A program made the translations under genes and the position numbers. The notes under the pieces are model-generated. The model was not told the origin of the DNA. It made no database searches and saw only the letters and a list, made by a program, of their open reading frames with translations. From CAVPUA01 sp963708805 (GTDB taxonomy: Bacteria > Actinomycetota > Actinomycetes > Mycobacteriales > Jatrophihabitantaceae): 64,000 bases of DNA. Shown here one piece after another: positions 18,561 through 28,059 of the stretch (within the stretch, counting starts at the first letter, position 1; each line of letters starts with the position of its first letter). The stretch covers positions 186,001 through 250,000 of the forward strand of contig CAVPUA010000003.1 in assembly GCA_963708805.1 (NCBI GenBank), given 5' to 3'.

Positions 18561-18626
18561 CGATTGGCGCGTTAGAAGGCGTTTGGCGCGTTGTAACGCG
18601 CCAACGGGCGCAGACCGCGCCAATCG
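18561..18626. repeat. Family B nested palindrome, copy B1
   Basis: Outer arms CGATTGGCGCG (18561) and CGCGCCAATCG (ends 18626); inner arms TTTGGCGCGTT and AACGCGCCAA almost touching. Lies between cobA/hemD and hemB, two genes of the same operon, where a strong hairpin could tune hemB expression. Confidence 0.85.
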
Positions 18627-18652
18627 AGGAGCAGACGAGGCGCCGACCAAGA

Positions 18653-20194
18653 TCAGGATCGGCGGCGGGCCGGCTTCTTCGCCGCGGCGACAGCGGCCTT
18701 CTCGCGCTCCTCGACGGCTCGGGCCACCGCGTACTCGGCGAGCGCATCGACCAGCGCATCGACGTTCGCGACCTCGGGCTGCACGTCGACCCGCAGACCG
18801 AACTCGCGCGCCGTGGCGGCCGTCTGCGGGCCGATGGCCGCGACGATCGTGCGCGCGTGCGGCTTGCCGGCGATGCCGACCAGGTTGCGCACCGTCGAGG
18901 ACGACGTGAAGCAGACGGCCTGGAAGCCGCCCGACTTGATCGCGTCGCGGATCTCGGCGGCCGGCGGGGCGGCCCGGACGGTCCGATACGCCGTCACGTC
19001 GTCGATCTCCCAACCGCGCTCGCGCAGCCCGGCCGCCAGCGTCTCGGTGGCGATGTCGGCGCGCGGCAGCAGCACGCGGTCGATCGGGTCGAGCACGTCG
19101 TCGTAGGGCGGGAAGTCGAGCAGCAGGCCCTCGGAGGACTGCTCACCCGAAGGCAGCAGCTCAGGACGGATGCCGAACGCGCGCACCGCGTCGGCGGTCG
19201 ACTCGCCCACGCAGGCGATCTTGACGCCGGCGAAGGCGCGGGCGTCCAGGCCGAACTCCTCGAACTTCTCGCGCACCGCCTTGACCGCGTTGGTCGAGGT
19301 GAACACGATCCACTCGTACCGGCCGGTGACCAGGCCCTTGATCGCCCGCTCCATCTGGGTGGGCGTGCGCGGCGGCTCGACCGCGATGGTCGGCACCTCG
19401 ACCGGGACCGCGCCGTAGCGGCGCAGCTTCTCGCTCATCGCGCCGGCCTGCTCCTTGGTGCGGGGCACCAGCACCCGCCAGCCGTAGAGCGGACGCGACT
19501 CCCACCAGGCCAGCTTGTCGCGCTGGGCGGCCGCCTTGCCGATCGTCATGACGAGCGGGCCGGTCATGCCGACCGCGACGATGTCGATCTCGCCCAGCGT
19601 GCCGGACGCGGTGTGCTGACCGGTGCCGGTGCCGTCGCAGCTGACCGTGATCGCGGTGTCGGGCTTGAGGCCGTTGGCCACCAGTTCCTGGGCGGTGACG
19701 ACGACGTCCTCGGCCGCGACCGACAGCACGAGCGAGCCGGGCGCGTGGGCGAGCGACTCGTAGTCGACGACCGCGGCGTGCATCAGGTCGGCCTCGGTGT
19801 GCACGGAGCCCAGCGGAACTCCGGCGTAGGTCGCGGTGCCCGCACCGACGCTCAGGCCCGGCACGACCTCGAACGGAACGGCGGTCCGGGCGATCGCCAG
19901 GACCTCCTTGACCGCTCCGTCATCGGTGAGCGCGTCGCCCCGAACCACGCGGACGACATTGGCCCCGCTTCGGGCCTCGGCGAGCAGCAGCTTGGCGACG
20001 TCAGCGGGTGCGCCGTCGGCGAGCTGCGCCTCGACCGAGGCGAGCGCGGTCACCGCCGCCGGGACGATGGCGTCGGCCACGACGATGTCAGCCGCCTCGA
20101 GAGCGGTGATCGCATTGGCAGCCAGCAGGCCGGGGTCACCCGGGCCGGCACCCACGAAGGTGATCCGGCCAACGGGCTTGCGTGCTCGGGTCAT
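18653..20194 (-). CDS. Uroporphyrinogen-III C-methyltransferase / uroporphyrinogen-III synthase fusion
   Basis: A 513-residue fusion. Residues 1-240 are SUMT-like (FVGAGPGDPGLL, EVVPGLSVGAGTATYAGVPLG, DGTGTGQHTASGTLGEI), though the SUMT motifs are degraded compared with true CobA, so methyltransferase activity is uncertain. Residues 255-490 are a HemD-type synthase (VLVPRTKEQAGAMSEKLRRYG, WIVFTSTNAVKAV, CVGESTADAVRAFG, CFTSSSTVRNL). The C-terminus is a basic tail (AAVAAAKKPARRRS). It overlaps hemC by 4 bp, as in most actinobacterial hemACD operons, and supplies uroporphyrinogen III for haem and possibly sirohaem. Confidence 0.9.
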   Translation of the reverse strand: MTRARKPVGRITFVGAGPGDPGLLAANAITALEAADIVVADAIVPAAVTALASVEAQLADGAPADVAKLLLAEARSGANVVRVVRGDALTDDGAVKEVLAIARTAVPFEVVPGLSVGAGTATYAGVPLGSVHTEADLMHAAVVDYESLAHAPGSLVLSVAAEDVVVTAQELVANGLKPDTAITVSCDGTGTGQHTASGTLGEIDIVAVGMTGPLVMTIGKAAAQRDKLAWWESRPLYGWRVLVPRTKEQAGAMSEKLRRYGAVPVEVPTIAVEPPRTPTQMERAIKGLVTGRYEWIVFTSTNAVKAVREKFEEFGLDARAFAGVKIACVGESTADAVRAFGIRPELLPSGEQSSEGLLLDFPPYDDVLDPIDRVLLPRADIATETLAAGLRERGWEIDDVTAYRTVRAAPPAAEIRDAIKSGGFQAVCFTSSSTVRNLVGIAGKPHARTIVAAIGPQTAATAREFGLRVDVQPEVANVDALVDALAEYAVARAVEEREKAAVAAAKKPARRRS

Positions 20195-21120
20195 GACGAG
20201 CTCTCCATCATCATCGTGGCGGCGCCGATCTCGAGCAGGTCGGCGGCGAGCCGCCGGCCGATCGAGTCGGCTTCATTGCTCGGGCCGGTGGCCGACAATC
20301 GGACGGCGTCGCTGCCATCGATTGCGGTCACCGAGCCGCGAAGGAAGATCTCGGTCGTCCCGTCGTCGCCCTCGGCCAGTTCGGCCAGGGCTCCGACGGG
20401 GGCGGTGCAGCCGGCCTCGAGGGCGGCCAGCAGGGCCCGTTCGGCGCAGCGACCGCGGCGCGGGTGTCGGCGTCGTCCAGCGGTGCAAGCGCGGCGAGGG
20501 TGGCGTCGTCACCGGCCCGGCACTCGATGGCCAGGGCGCCCTGCGCCGGAGCGGGCAGCATCTGGATCGGGTCGAGGATCTCGGTGACCTCGCCGGCGCG
20601 TCCGAGTCGGCGCAGTCCGGCCAGTGCGAGCACGACCGCGTCCAGCTCACCCGAAGTGACCTTGCCCAGCCGGGTGTCGACGTTGCCGCGCAGCCCGACG
20701 ATGTCCAGACCGAGGCCGAGGGCCCGCAGCTGGGCGGCCCGGCGCGGCGAGCCGGTGCCGATGCGCGCACCCTCGGGCAGTTCGCCCAGCGTCAGGCCGT
20801 CCCGGGCGACGAGCGCGTCGCGCGAATCCTCGCGGCGCGGCACGGCGCCCAGCGCGATGCCGTCGGCGGGCGCGGTGGGCAGGTCCTTGTAGGAGTGGAC
20901 GGCCACGTCGATGTCGCCGGCCAGCAGCGCATCGCGCAGGGCCGACACGAACACGCCGGTGCCGCCGATCTGGTCGAGCGCGGCCGACGATCGGTCGCCG
21001 GCGGTGCTGACCGGCAACGATCTCGACCGGGACCGAGAGCTGGGCGACGACCGTCTCGGTCTGGGTGCGGGCGAGCAGCGAGGCCCGGGTGCCCACGCGC
21101 AGGGTGCGGACGGCCGTCAT
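20191..21120 (-). CDS. hemC: Porphobilinogen deaminase HemC (two frameshifts)
   Basis: Polymerises four porphobilinogens to hydroxymethylbilane. Motifs: VGTRASLLARTQTE, GDRSSAALDQIGGTGVFV, DVAVHSYKDLP, GTGSPRRAAQL, LRGNVDTRLGK and, after the second shift, the dipyrromethane-cofactor Cys in LEAGCTAPVGA. The gene crosses three frames: an extra base near 21016 (ATCGTTGCCGG, expected ATCGTGCCGG) and a missing base near 20452. Repaired, it is about 309 residues, the family norm. ATG 21120 overlaps the hemA stop and the end overlaps cobA/hemD. Confidence 0.92.
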
Positions 21121-22414
21121 GAGGCACCCGCCTTCCGGGCCCGGATCACGGCAACCGACTCCGCCGCGGCGGGGTCGAGGTCGAACAGCTCGCGCAGCGC
21201 CTCGGCGTAGGCGTCGCCGCCCGGCTTGGCCGCCAGTTCCTTGACCCGGACGGTCGGCGCGTGCAGCACCTTCTCGACGGCGCGGCGCACCGCGTCGGCG
21301 ACCTCACCGCGCACGGCGGTGTCGAGGCCGGGCAGCCGGGAGTCGATGCGGGCCAGCTCGGCGTCGATCACCTGGTTGGCCCGGGCGCGCAGCGCGGTGA
21401 CCGTCGGTGCGACGGCGAGGCGCTGCTGCTCGGTGAGGTAGCCGGCCAGTTCCTCGGCGACGATGGCGGTGGCCGCGGCGACCTCTTCTTCGCTGACCGC
21501 GGCCCCGCCCGAACGCAGCGCGTCGAGGTCGATGTAGCTGACGCCGGTCAGCTGCGCAGCCGCGGGGTCGACATCGCGGGGCAGCGCCAGGTCGAGGACG
21601 ACCAGCGGCCGGTCGACGCGCGAGTCGATCATGTCCAGCTCGACGACGAGGCCGGTGGCTCCGGTCGAGCTGATCAGCAGGTCGGCGTCGGCGATCTCGT
21701 CGGCGAGGTCGTCCAGGCCGACGAAGCGGGCGTCCAGCGAGTCGGCCAGGCGCCGGCCGCGGTCGGCCGACCGGTTGGCGATCACCAGGTCGTGAGCGCC
21801 GCGGCGGCGCAGGGTGGCACCGGCCAGCGCGCCCATCGACCCGGCGCCGACGATCACGACGCGCTGACCGGCGAGCGGCCCGAGGATCGATGTCGGCCTG
21901 GTCGAGCGCGACCGACACCACCGACGCCCCGGCCTGGTCGATGCCGGTGTCGCTGTGCACCCGCTTGCCGACCCGCAGCGCGGTCTGGGCCAGGTCGTGC
22001 AGCACCGAGCCGACCGAGGCCAGCTCGGTGGCCAGCGAGTAGGACGCACGCAGCTGGCCGAGGATCTGCGACTCGCCGACCACCATCGAGTCCAGCCCGG
22101 ACGCGACGGTCAGGATGTGCTCGGCCGCCGCCTCGGCGAAGTGGACGTAGAGGTGCTCGCCGAGATCGGACACCCCCAGGTCGGCGTGCCGCGAGAGCAC
22201 CTGGCTGATCTCGGCGACGGCCGGGTGGAAGCGGGCGACGTCGGCGTAGACCTCGATGCGGTTGCACGTCGAGAGCACCAGCACCTCGCTGATCGACTCG
22301 GCCGCCGACAGCTCCTCGATCGTCTTGGTCAGCTCGTCGCCGCTGATCGACACCTTCTCGAGCAGCGACACCGGCGACGTCCGGTGCGACAGCCCCACCA
22401 CCAGCAGAGCTCAT
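21117..22414 (-). CDS. hemA: Glutamyl-tRNA reductase HemA (frameshift)
   Basis: NADPH-dependent reduction of glutamyl-tRNA to glutamate-1-semialdehyde, the committed step of haem synthesis. Motifs: VVGLSHRTSPVSLLE, catalytic Cys in STCNRIEVYA, ASGLDSMVVGESQILGQ, and after a shift at ~21888 (ACATCGATCC, one extra base) the nucleotide site VIVGAGSMGALAG. Length ~430 residues. The start is taken as the ATG at 22414 inside an ATGA with the rex end, but this junction also seems to hold an extra base, so the first few codons are uncertain; the unbroken frame begins with GTG 22404 or 22401. Confidence 0.92.
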
Positions 22415-23120
22415 TGGGCCGATCGCCTTGCGGCTCTCGTGGAAGGACAGGATCTGCAGCTCGGCGGCCAGGTCGACCTTGCGGACGTCCACATGGCGCG
22501 GGACGTTCAGCACGGTCGGCGCGAAGTTGAGGATGCTGGTGACGCCCGGCGGCGACCAGCGCGTCGCAGACGTCCTGGGCCGCACCGGCCGGCGTGGCGA
22601 TGACGCCGATCGCGATCTGGTGCTCGCGCACGACGTCGGGCAGCTCGGCGATGTCGCGCACCGGCAGGCCGCGGAGCTGGGTGCCGACGCGCGCCGGGTC
22701 GGCGTCGAGCAGCGCGGCGATCCGGAACCCGCGCGAGGCGAAGCCGGCGTAGCCGGCCAGCGCCAGGCCGAGGTTGCCGACGCCGATCAGCGCGACGGCG
22801 CGGTGCTCGGTGAGCCCGAGCGTCCGGGCGATCTGACCGGTCAGCGTGGCGACGTCGTAGCCGACGCCGCGGATGCCGTACGAGCCGAGGTAGGAGAGGT
22901 CCTTGCGCAGCATGGCCGAGTTGACGCCGGCCGCGCTGGCCAGCTCGTCGGAGGACACCGTGCTGGCCGAATCGCTCTCGACCAGGCCGCCGAGCACGCG
23001 GAAGTAGGTAGCGAGCCGGGCCACTGTCGCCTCGGGAACATAGCGACCGGCGGCGGCTGCGACGGATCGGTCATCAGCGGGCGTACCGCTGACGTCCGTC
23101 GGGTCACCATGCACGGTCAT
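22411..23120 (-). CDS. rex: Redox-sensing transcriptional repressor Rex (frameshift)
   Basis: NAD(H)-sensing repressor of about 235 residues. N-terminal winged helix: YFRVLGGLVE, VSSDELASAAGVNSAMLRKDLSYLGSYG in two adjoining stretches; C-terminal Rossmann domain with VALIGVGNLGLALAGY. Rex leaves DNA when NADH rises and so links respiration to haem supply. An extra base near 22555 (GCCGCCGGGCGTC) shifts the frame before VTSILNFAPTVLNVP. ATG 23120 is chosen; a longer frame to 23240 has no family support. It heads the hemACD-hemB operon and has a candidate own operator at 23261-23279. Confidence 0.9.
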
Positions 23121-23260
23121 CGGCCGGTTTCGGCTCCTATGCGAGATATTCGAGATCCATTCGGGCTGATCACTTTGCTGCCACAGGTCGTTCGCCGCCT
23201 TCTCGAAGCGGTCGAAGCGAGGTGTGGTAGAAGCCCCCAACCGCCGAAAACGCTACGCGC

Positions 23261-23279
23261 TTGTGAATGGTTTCCCAAA
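23261..23279. promoter_or_regulatory. Rex operator (ROP) candidate
   Basis: TTGTGAATGGTTTCCCAAA. The left half TTGTGAA is perfect against the actinobacterial Rex consensus TGTGAACNNNTTCACA; the right half TTCCCA has one mismatch. It sits 140 bp upstream of rex and 110 bp upstream of the divergent phosphatase gene, so it may control one or both. Confidence 0.6.
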
Positions 23280-23377
23280 TCGTCGAAGCGTGTGCTAAAG
23301 CGGCTGGACCCCCCGGATTCACTGGCCTCCTGAGCATCCTCGCGTCGACGTGAACATCGCATTTCACAGCCAGCCGG

Positions 23378-23389
23378 TACGGTGCGCGG
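23378..23389 (+). promoter_or_regulatory. Leaderless promoter candidate for the PP2C phosphatase gene
   Basis: TACGGT at 23378-23383 followed by six bases and GTG 23390, the spacing expected when transcription starts on the start codon. Confidence 0.45.
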
Positions 23390-24899
23390 GTGTCATTGCG
23401 CCGGGGCGTCTGGACGGTCTTGACGATCGTGTTGCTGTTCTTCCTCGCCGCCGCAATCCTGGTCGCGACCGAAGTCGTGGCACTCCGGTCGGCAACCGGC
23501 AAGGTGCGCAACAAGTACGACCCGGCCCTGCTCAACAGCCAGAATCTGCTCGCGGGCTACATCAACCAGGAAAGCGGCGAACGCGGCTACCTGATCACCG
23601 GGCAGTCCACCTATCTGGCGCCCTTCACGCAGGGCCAGGCCATGATCACGCGCGCCGACGGCCGGCTGACGACCCTGCTGGCCGGCGAGCCCGCTTTGAC
23701 GGCGTTGCTGCACACTGCCACCGCCGCCGGGGACGCCTGGCACGCCGCCGTGCAGCCGGAGTTGGACGCCCGGCAGGGCGGCGACCCCCTGGGGGCGACC
23801 GCTCTGGTCGACACCGGCCGCTCGAAGGCGGCGTTCGACGAGCTGCGCACCCAGCTCTCGAACCTGCAGACGGCGGTGAGTGCCCGTCGGCTCGCGGCCG
23901 AGAACGCCCAGTCCCGAGACGCCGAGACCCTGGTCGTCGCGCTCATCGTCGCCGCGGCGATCGCGCTCGCGGCGGTGCTGGTGCTCGTGGTCGCGGCCCG
24001 CGCCTGGGTGCTGCGCCCGATCGCGGCGACTCGGCGAGGCGCTCGCCGGCGTCCAGGCCGGATCGCTCGACACGCCCGTCGCCGTCGACGGGCCGGCCGA
24101 GTTCAAGGCCCTGGCCGCCGACGCCGACGACATGCGCCGGCGCCTGGTCGACCAGATCGAGGCGGCGTCACGGGCGACGGAGGGGCTGGCCCAGAACGCG
24201 CCGGTCGTGCTCGACATCCAGGCCTCGCTTCAGGCGTCGGGCTCGGCCGAACCCGGACTGGACGTCGCCGGCGTGGTCGCGACCGCCGAAGGCGAGATCG
24301 CCGGGGACTGGTGGGACATCGTGACGCTCGCGCCCGGACGCCAGGTCGTGATCATCGCCGACGTCTCGGGTCACGGCGCGCCGGCCGGTCTGCTGGCCAC
24401 CAAGCTGAAGTCGGTGATCACCACGGCGATCGCCCTCGGCGCCACGCCGGACGAGGTGCTCCGCACGGCGGCCGACAACGTGTTCGCCGCGGCGCCGGAG
24501 AAGTTCGCCACCGTCGTGCTGTGCTACCTGGATCTCAACGCGGGCTCGCTGTCGTGGGCGAACGCCGGCCACCCCGCGCCCATGGTGATCACCACCGGTG
24601 GCATCGTGCGGTCGCTCGCGCCGACCGGCCCGCTCGTCCACCCCATCGCGAGCGACTGGACGACCGAAGCCGTCCCGTTCGACCCCGGTGACCTGCTGAT
24701 CATGTTCAGCGACGGGCTCACCGAGGCCCGCGACGCCGACGCCGGCGAGTTCGGTTCGAGTCGGATACGGCAGGCGATTCCACCCGGTTCGACCGCGCAG
24801 CAGGCCGTCGACTCGGTGCTGGCCGCGCTGAACCGCCACACCGAGACCCGGCGGCAGAACGACGACGTCACCCTCGTCGCTGCCCGCCGCGTCCCATGA
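23390..24899 (+). CDS. Membrane SpoIIE/RsbU-type PP2C phosphatase with CHASE3-like and HAMP domains (frameshift)
   Basis: About 502 residues. First helix VWTVLTIVLLFFLAAAILVA; extracytoplasmic CHASE3-like domain (LLAGYINQESGERGYLITGQ) to about residue 165; second helix (VALIVAAAIALAAVLVLVVA); HAMP linker; then a PP2C domain (GEIAGDWWDIV, IIADVSGHGAPAGLLATKLK, FATVVLCYLDL, SWANAGHPAPMVI, FSDGLTEARD, QNDDVTLVAARR). Metal-binding Asp residues are present. It probably dephosphorylates an anti-sigma antagonist such as the STAS protein type at 43.1 kb. One extra base near 24030 breaks the HAMP start. GTG 23390 follows a -10 hexamer. It overlaps the antiporter gene by 4 bp. Confidence 0.85.
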
Positions 24900-26071
24900 G
24901 CATCGCGGGGCTGGCGCTGGTCGTCGCGGTGGCGCTGCTGGGGCCGTTGGTGGCCTGGCCGACGCGGCTGCGCATCCCCCAGGTGGTCGGTGAGCTCGCT
25001 GCCGGCGTGATCATCGGCCGGACGGGCGCGCAGTGGATCGACCCGACCGACCGGACGTTCACCTTCCTCGCCAACATCGGCTTTGCGTTGATCATGTTCG
25101 TCGCGGGCGCCAAGGTGCCCATCCGGCAGCCCAGTCTGCGCAGTGGGCTGCGCGTCGGCGTGGCCCGCGCCATCGGGGTCGCGGTCGTCGCGGCGGCTCT
25201 GGGGTACGCGGTCGCGTCGGCCTTCGGCGTCGGGCACACCGCGCTGTACGCCGTGCTCATGGCGTCCTCGTCGGCGGCGCTGATCCTGCCGATCATCGAC
25301 AACCTGGGCCTGTCCGGGCCGGCCGTCCTGCAGTTGCTGCCTCAGGTCGCGATCGCCGACGCGGCGACGATCGTGGCCCTGCCGCTGGTGATCGATCCCG
25401 CGCACGCGGGCCGCGCCGCGCTCGGGGCGCTGGCGATCATCGGCTGCGCGCTCGTGCTGTACGTGGTGCTCTCGCGGGCCGAGGCGGCCGGCGTCCGGCG
25501 GCGGCTGCACCAGGTGTCGGAACGGCGCGAGTTCGCCCTCGAGCTGCGCATCAGCCTGCTGATCCTGCTGGCCCTCGCCGCCCTGGCTCAGCAGACCCAC
25601 GTGTCGATCATGCTGGCCGGCTTCTCGTTCGGCCTCGTCGTCGCGGCGATCGGTGAACCCAAGCGGCTGGCCCGCCAGCTGTTCGGACTCACCGAGGGCT
25701 TCCTCGGGCCGCTGTTCTTCGTCTGGCTGGGCGCGTCGCTCGATCTGCGCGACCTCGGCTCGCACCCGAAGTTCATCGGACTGGGCGTCGCGCTGGGCGT
25801 GGGCGCGATCGTCGCGCACGCGGCCATGCGCGCGACCGGCCAGCCACTCAGCCTCGCCGTGCTCGCGTCGGCCCAGCTCGGGGTGCCGGTCGCCGCGGCC
25901 ACCCTGGGCACGCAGTTGCACGTGCTGCGCGCGGGCGAGTCGTCCGCTCTCATCCTGGGTGCGCTCATCACGATCGTCGCGGCGACGCTGGCCGCGCGCG
26001 GTGCCGCTAGCCGCCCGGCTCCTGCAGCTCCCCCCACCGCATCGCCCCCCACCCCCGAGTCACCCGGTTGA
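24896..26071 (+). CDS. Cation:proton antiporter, CPA2/Kef family
   Basis: A 391-residue membrane protein with about twelve helices. Family hallmarks: RIPQVVGELAAGVIIG in the first cytosolic loop region, FALIMFVAGAKV, VLMASSSAALILPII, GFLGPLFFVWLGASLDLRDL. There is no TrkA-N regulatory domain; the Pro-rich tail (PAPAAPPTASPPTPESPG) is unstructured. It is likely a Na+ or K+/H+ exchanger. It is translationally coupled to the PP2C phosphatase, so ion balance may be tied to that signalling protein. The TGA stop lies at the edge of a family B palindrome. Confidence 0.85.
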   Translation: MSIAGLALVVAVALLGPLVAWPTRLRIPQVVGELAAGVIIGRTGAQWIDPTDRTFTFLANIGFALIMFVAGAKVPIRQPSLRSGLRVGVARAIGVAVVAAALGYAVASAFGVGHTALYAVLMASSSAALILPIIDNLGLSGPAVLQLLPQVAIADAATIVALPLVIDPAHAGRAALGALAIIGCALVLYVVLSRAEAAGVRRRLHQVSERREFALELRISLLILLALAALAQQTHVSIMLAGFSFGLVVAAIGEPKRLARQLFGLTEGFLGPLFFVWLGASLDLRDLGSHPKFIGLGVALGVGAIVAHAAMRATGQPLSLAVLASAQLGVPVAAATLGTQLHVLRAGESSALILGALITIVAATLAARGAASRPAPAAPPTASPPTPESPG

Positions 26072-26134
26072 TTGGCGCCTTCTCGCCCGAGTGGTGCGGT
26101 GTACCGCGCCAATAGCGAGCAAACGCGCCAATCG
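26070..26134. repeat. Family B nested palindrome, copy B2
   Basis: Outer arms GATTGGCGCC (26070) and GCGCCAATCGCC (end); a second CCGCGCCAAT arm at 26104. The left inner arm is replaced by CCGAGTGGTGCGG, which looks like family A, so this copy seems mosaic. It begins at the last base pair of the antiporter stop codon and lies before the HicB-like gene. Confidence 0.75.
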
Positions 26135-26171
26135 CCGGGGAACCACGGTGACGTCGCCTTCGCAGTTGCCA

Positions 26172-26204
26172 TGACGTCATAATGATGTCATAGTGATGTC
26201 GTGG
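26172..26204. promoter_or_regulatory. Triple 11-bp direct repeat, probable ribbon-helix-helix operator
   Basis: Three consecutive 11-bp units TGACGTCATAA, TGATGTCATAG, TGATGTCGTGG run from 26172 to 26204, overlapping the GTG start at 26201. One-helical-turn spacing suits co-operative binding on one DNA face, as for MetJ/Arc-fold repressors. CATAGT at 26189-26194 could be the -10 of a leaderless promoter. Confidence 0.6.
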
Positions 26205-26695
26205 AACTCGACACGTACGTGGATCAGGTCAGGGCGCAGCTGGCCGGCGCGGCCGCGCTCGGCGACGACCGGACCCGCCAGACCGCCGACGCGCTGAGCA
26301 CCGCGGCCGAGCCCGCCATCCGGCTGGCCGTCCTCGCCGCCGTGTCGGCGGCCGCCGACGAGATCACCGCGGCACTGCTCGACCAGCCCGGTTCGTACAC
26401 GGTCTCAGTTCGTCTGGACGGCGGCGAGCTGCGGGTGGACGTCCGCGGCGAATCCGGATCCGCACCAACTGCTCCCGCGCCCGACGAGGACGCCGACCCG
26501 ACCGCCCGCATCTCGCTCCGGCTGTCGGACGCGCTCAAGGCCGAGATCGAGACGGCCGCGCGATCGACGGCGGTGTCGGTCAACACCTGGCTCATTCGCT
26601 GCGCCGCCAACGCCCTCACCAACGCCGCCTCCCGCCCGGCCGAGCCTCGTACGCACGGCAGCGGTCACCGGATCACCGGCTGGATCAACGGCTGA
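26201..26695 (+). CDS. HicB-like / Arc-type ribbon-helix-helix protein
   Basis: A 164-residue protein. Residues 1-90 form an acidic helical and beta region (YVDQVRAQLAGAA...YTVSVRLDGGELRVDVRG); residues 100-140 are a ribbon-helix-helix (ARISLRLSDALKAEIETAA, then STAVSVNTWLIRCAANAL), as in HicB antitoxins and Arc-fold DNA-binding proteins. No HicA toxin is next to it. It is followed 25 bp later by a DUF4097 gene, a pairing common in actinobacteria. The triple 11-bp repeat over the start suggests autoregulation. GTG start. Confidence 0.75.
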   Translation: MELDTYVDQVRAQLAGAAALGDDRTRQTADALSTAAEPAIRLAVLAAVSAAADEITAALLDQPGSYTVSVRLDGGELRVDVRGESGSAPTAPAPDEDADPTARISLRLSDALKAEIETAARSTAVSVNTWLIRCAANALTNAASRPAEPRTHGSGHRITGWING

Positions 26696-26720
26696 TCGCC
26701 GAACTCGAAAGGACACGACC

Positions 26721-27533
26721 ATGACCACGCGAACCACGAGCTTCCCGCTGAGCGGTCCCATCAATCTGGCCACCACGATCGGGTCCGGGAGCATCACCGT
26801 CCGGGCCCGAGACGACCTCGAGGAGGCGACGGTCACGCTGAGCGCGCGGACTTCCGACAGCGACATCCTCGACCGGGTGACCGTCGAGCTGCAGGGCCCG
26901 ACGCTGGTCGTGAAGGGGCCGGTGAAGTCGGGCCGCGGCGGGTTCTGGCGCAACGAGCACGACAGCGTCGACGCCGAGATCGTCGTGCCGACCGGCACGG
27001 CGCTCAAGATCGCCACGGCGTCGGCACCGGTCACCGTGACCGGGACGAGCGGCGGGGCCGACATCGTCACCGGGTCGGCCGACGTCACGATCGACACCGT
27101 CGGCGGCGACCTGCGGCTGCGCGCCGGAGCGTCCGGCTGCCGGGTCGGCGCCGTCCACGGAGATGTCTCGCTGCACAACGGGTCGGGCCCGGCCCACTTC
27201 GGCGAGATCGGCGGCCGGCTGAAGGTCGGCACCGGCAGCGGTGACCTCGACGTGACGGTGGTGCGCGGCGGCGTACGGACGCGAGCCGGTTCCGGCAACG
27301 CTCGCCTCGACGCGGTTTTCGGCGACGTCGATGCGATGACCGGTTCGGGCTCGCTCACCGTCGGACTGCCCAGTGGCGTCACCGCCCGTATCGACGCGCG
27401 TTCCGGTTCGGGGCAGGTGCACAGCGATCTTCCCGTCGCTTCGGCGGCGGCGGGCAATGGCCCGGCGATCTCGATCCGGCTGCGCAGCGGCAGCGGCGCC
27501 GTCCGCCTGTTCCGCGCCGCCAGCGCCGCCTGA
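26721..27533 (+). CDS. DUF4097-family beta-helical protein
   Basis: A 270-residue all-beta protein with short glycine-rich repeats (GSGSITVRARDD, GGADIVTGSADVTI, GSGDLDVTVVRGGV, GSGNARLDAVFGD, GSGSLTVGLPSG, GSGAVRLF), the layout of DUF4097/DUF4098 putative adhesin-like domains. There is no signal peptide and no helix, so it is probably cytosolic despite the name. RBS GAAAGGACAC precedes ATG 26721. It is co-transcribed with the HicB-like regulator; function is unknown. Confidence 0.8.
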   Translation: MTTRTTSFPLSGPINLATTIGSGSITVRARDDLEEATVTLSARTSDSDILDRVTVELQGPTLVVKGPVKSGRGGFWRNEHDSVDAEIVVPTGTALKIATASAPVTVTGTSGGADIVTGSADVTIDTVGGDLRLRAGASGCRVGAVHGDVSLHNGSGPAHFGEIGGRLKVGTGSGDLDVTVVRGGVRTRAGSGNARLDAVFGDVDAMTGSGSLTVGLPSGVTARIDARSGSGQVHSDLPVASAAAGNGPAISIRLRSGSGAVRLFRAASAA

Positions 27534-27610
27534 CGCGCGACTCGCACATGCTCAGCTCCGGCCTGCACCAGTTACTCGCACGGCTGTCCGGCGCACCGAT
27601 GACCGTCGCG

Positions 27611-28028
27611 TCAGTCGCGCAGCTTGCGCAGGATTCGTCGAAGAGCGGCGCGGTCGGAGGCGTTGAGGGCGCCGAAGAACTCCTCGGCCTCGCTCGAGCG
27701 GGCCGACGCGATCGCCTGCCCGACGGTCCGTCCACGGTCGGTTAGCTCGACCAGGGTCGCGCGCCGGTCGTCGGGATCGGGCCGGCCGCTTCGCCAGCCC
27801 GCGCTCTTCGAGGGCGTCGACGACTTCGGTGGTCGAGCGCGCCGCGATGCGCAGATGATCGGAGAGCTCGCTGAGCCGCATGACGCCGTGGTGCATCAGC
27901 ACGCCGAGCGCGCGTGCGTGCGACGGCGAGATGTCCCACTGCGCCATGGCCTCGCGCGAGAGCCGACGCAGGCGGCGGGCGACCTCCCAGAACGCCTCGG
28001 CCAGCGAATCGTCGTCGGCCTCTGGCAA
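27611..28028 (-). CDS. MarR-family transcriptional regulator (frameshift)
   Basis: About 138 residues: FWEVARRLRRLSREAM, WDISPSHARALGVLMHHG, the winged helix MRLSELSDHLRIAARSTTEVVDALEERGLAKR, then, after one extra base near 27790 (AAGCGGCCGGCCCG), PDPDDRRATLVELTDRGR and a C-terminal helix ending LRKLRD. TTG 28028 is in frame; a GTG at 28032 one base out of frame follows a good -10 (TACGCT) and may be the true leaderless start if that junction also has an indel. It is divergent from the ABC exporter and likely its repressor. Confidence 0.82.
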
Positions 28029-28059
28029 CCACGGGAATAGCGTAGCAGGGATTACTGTT

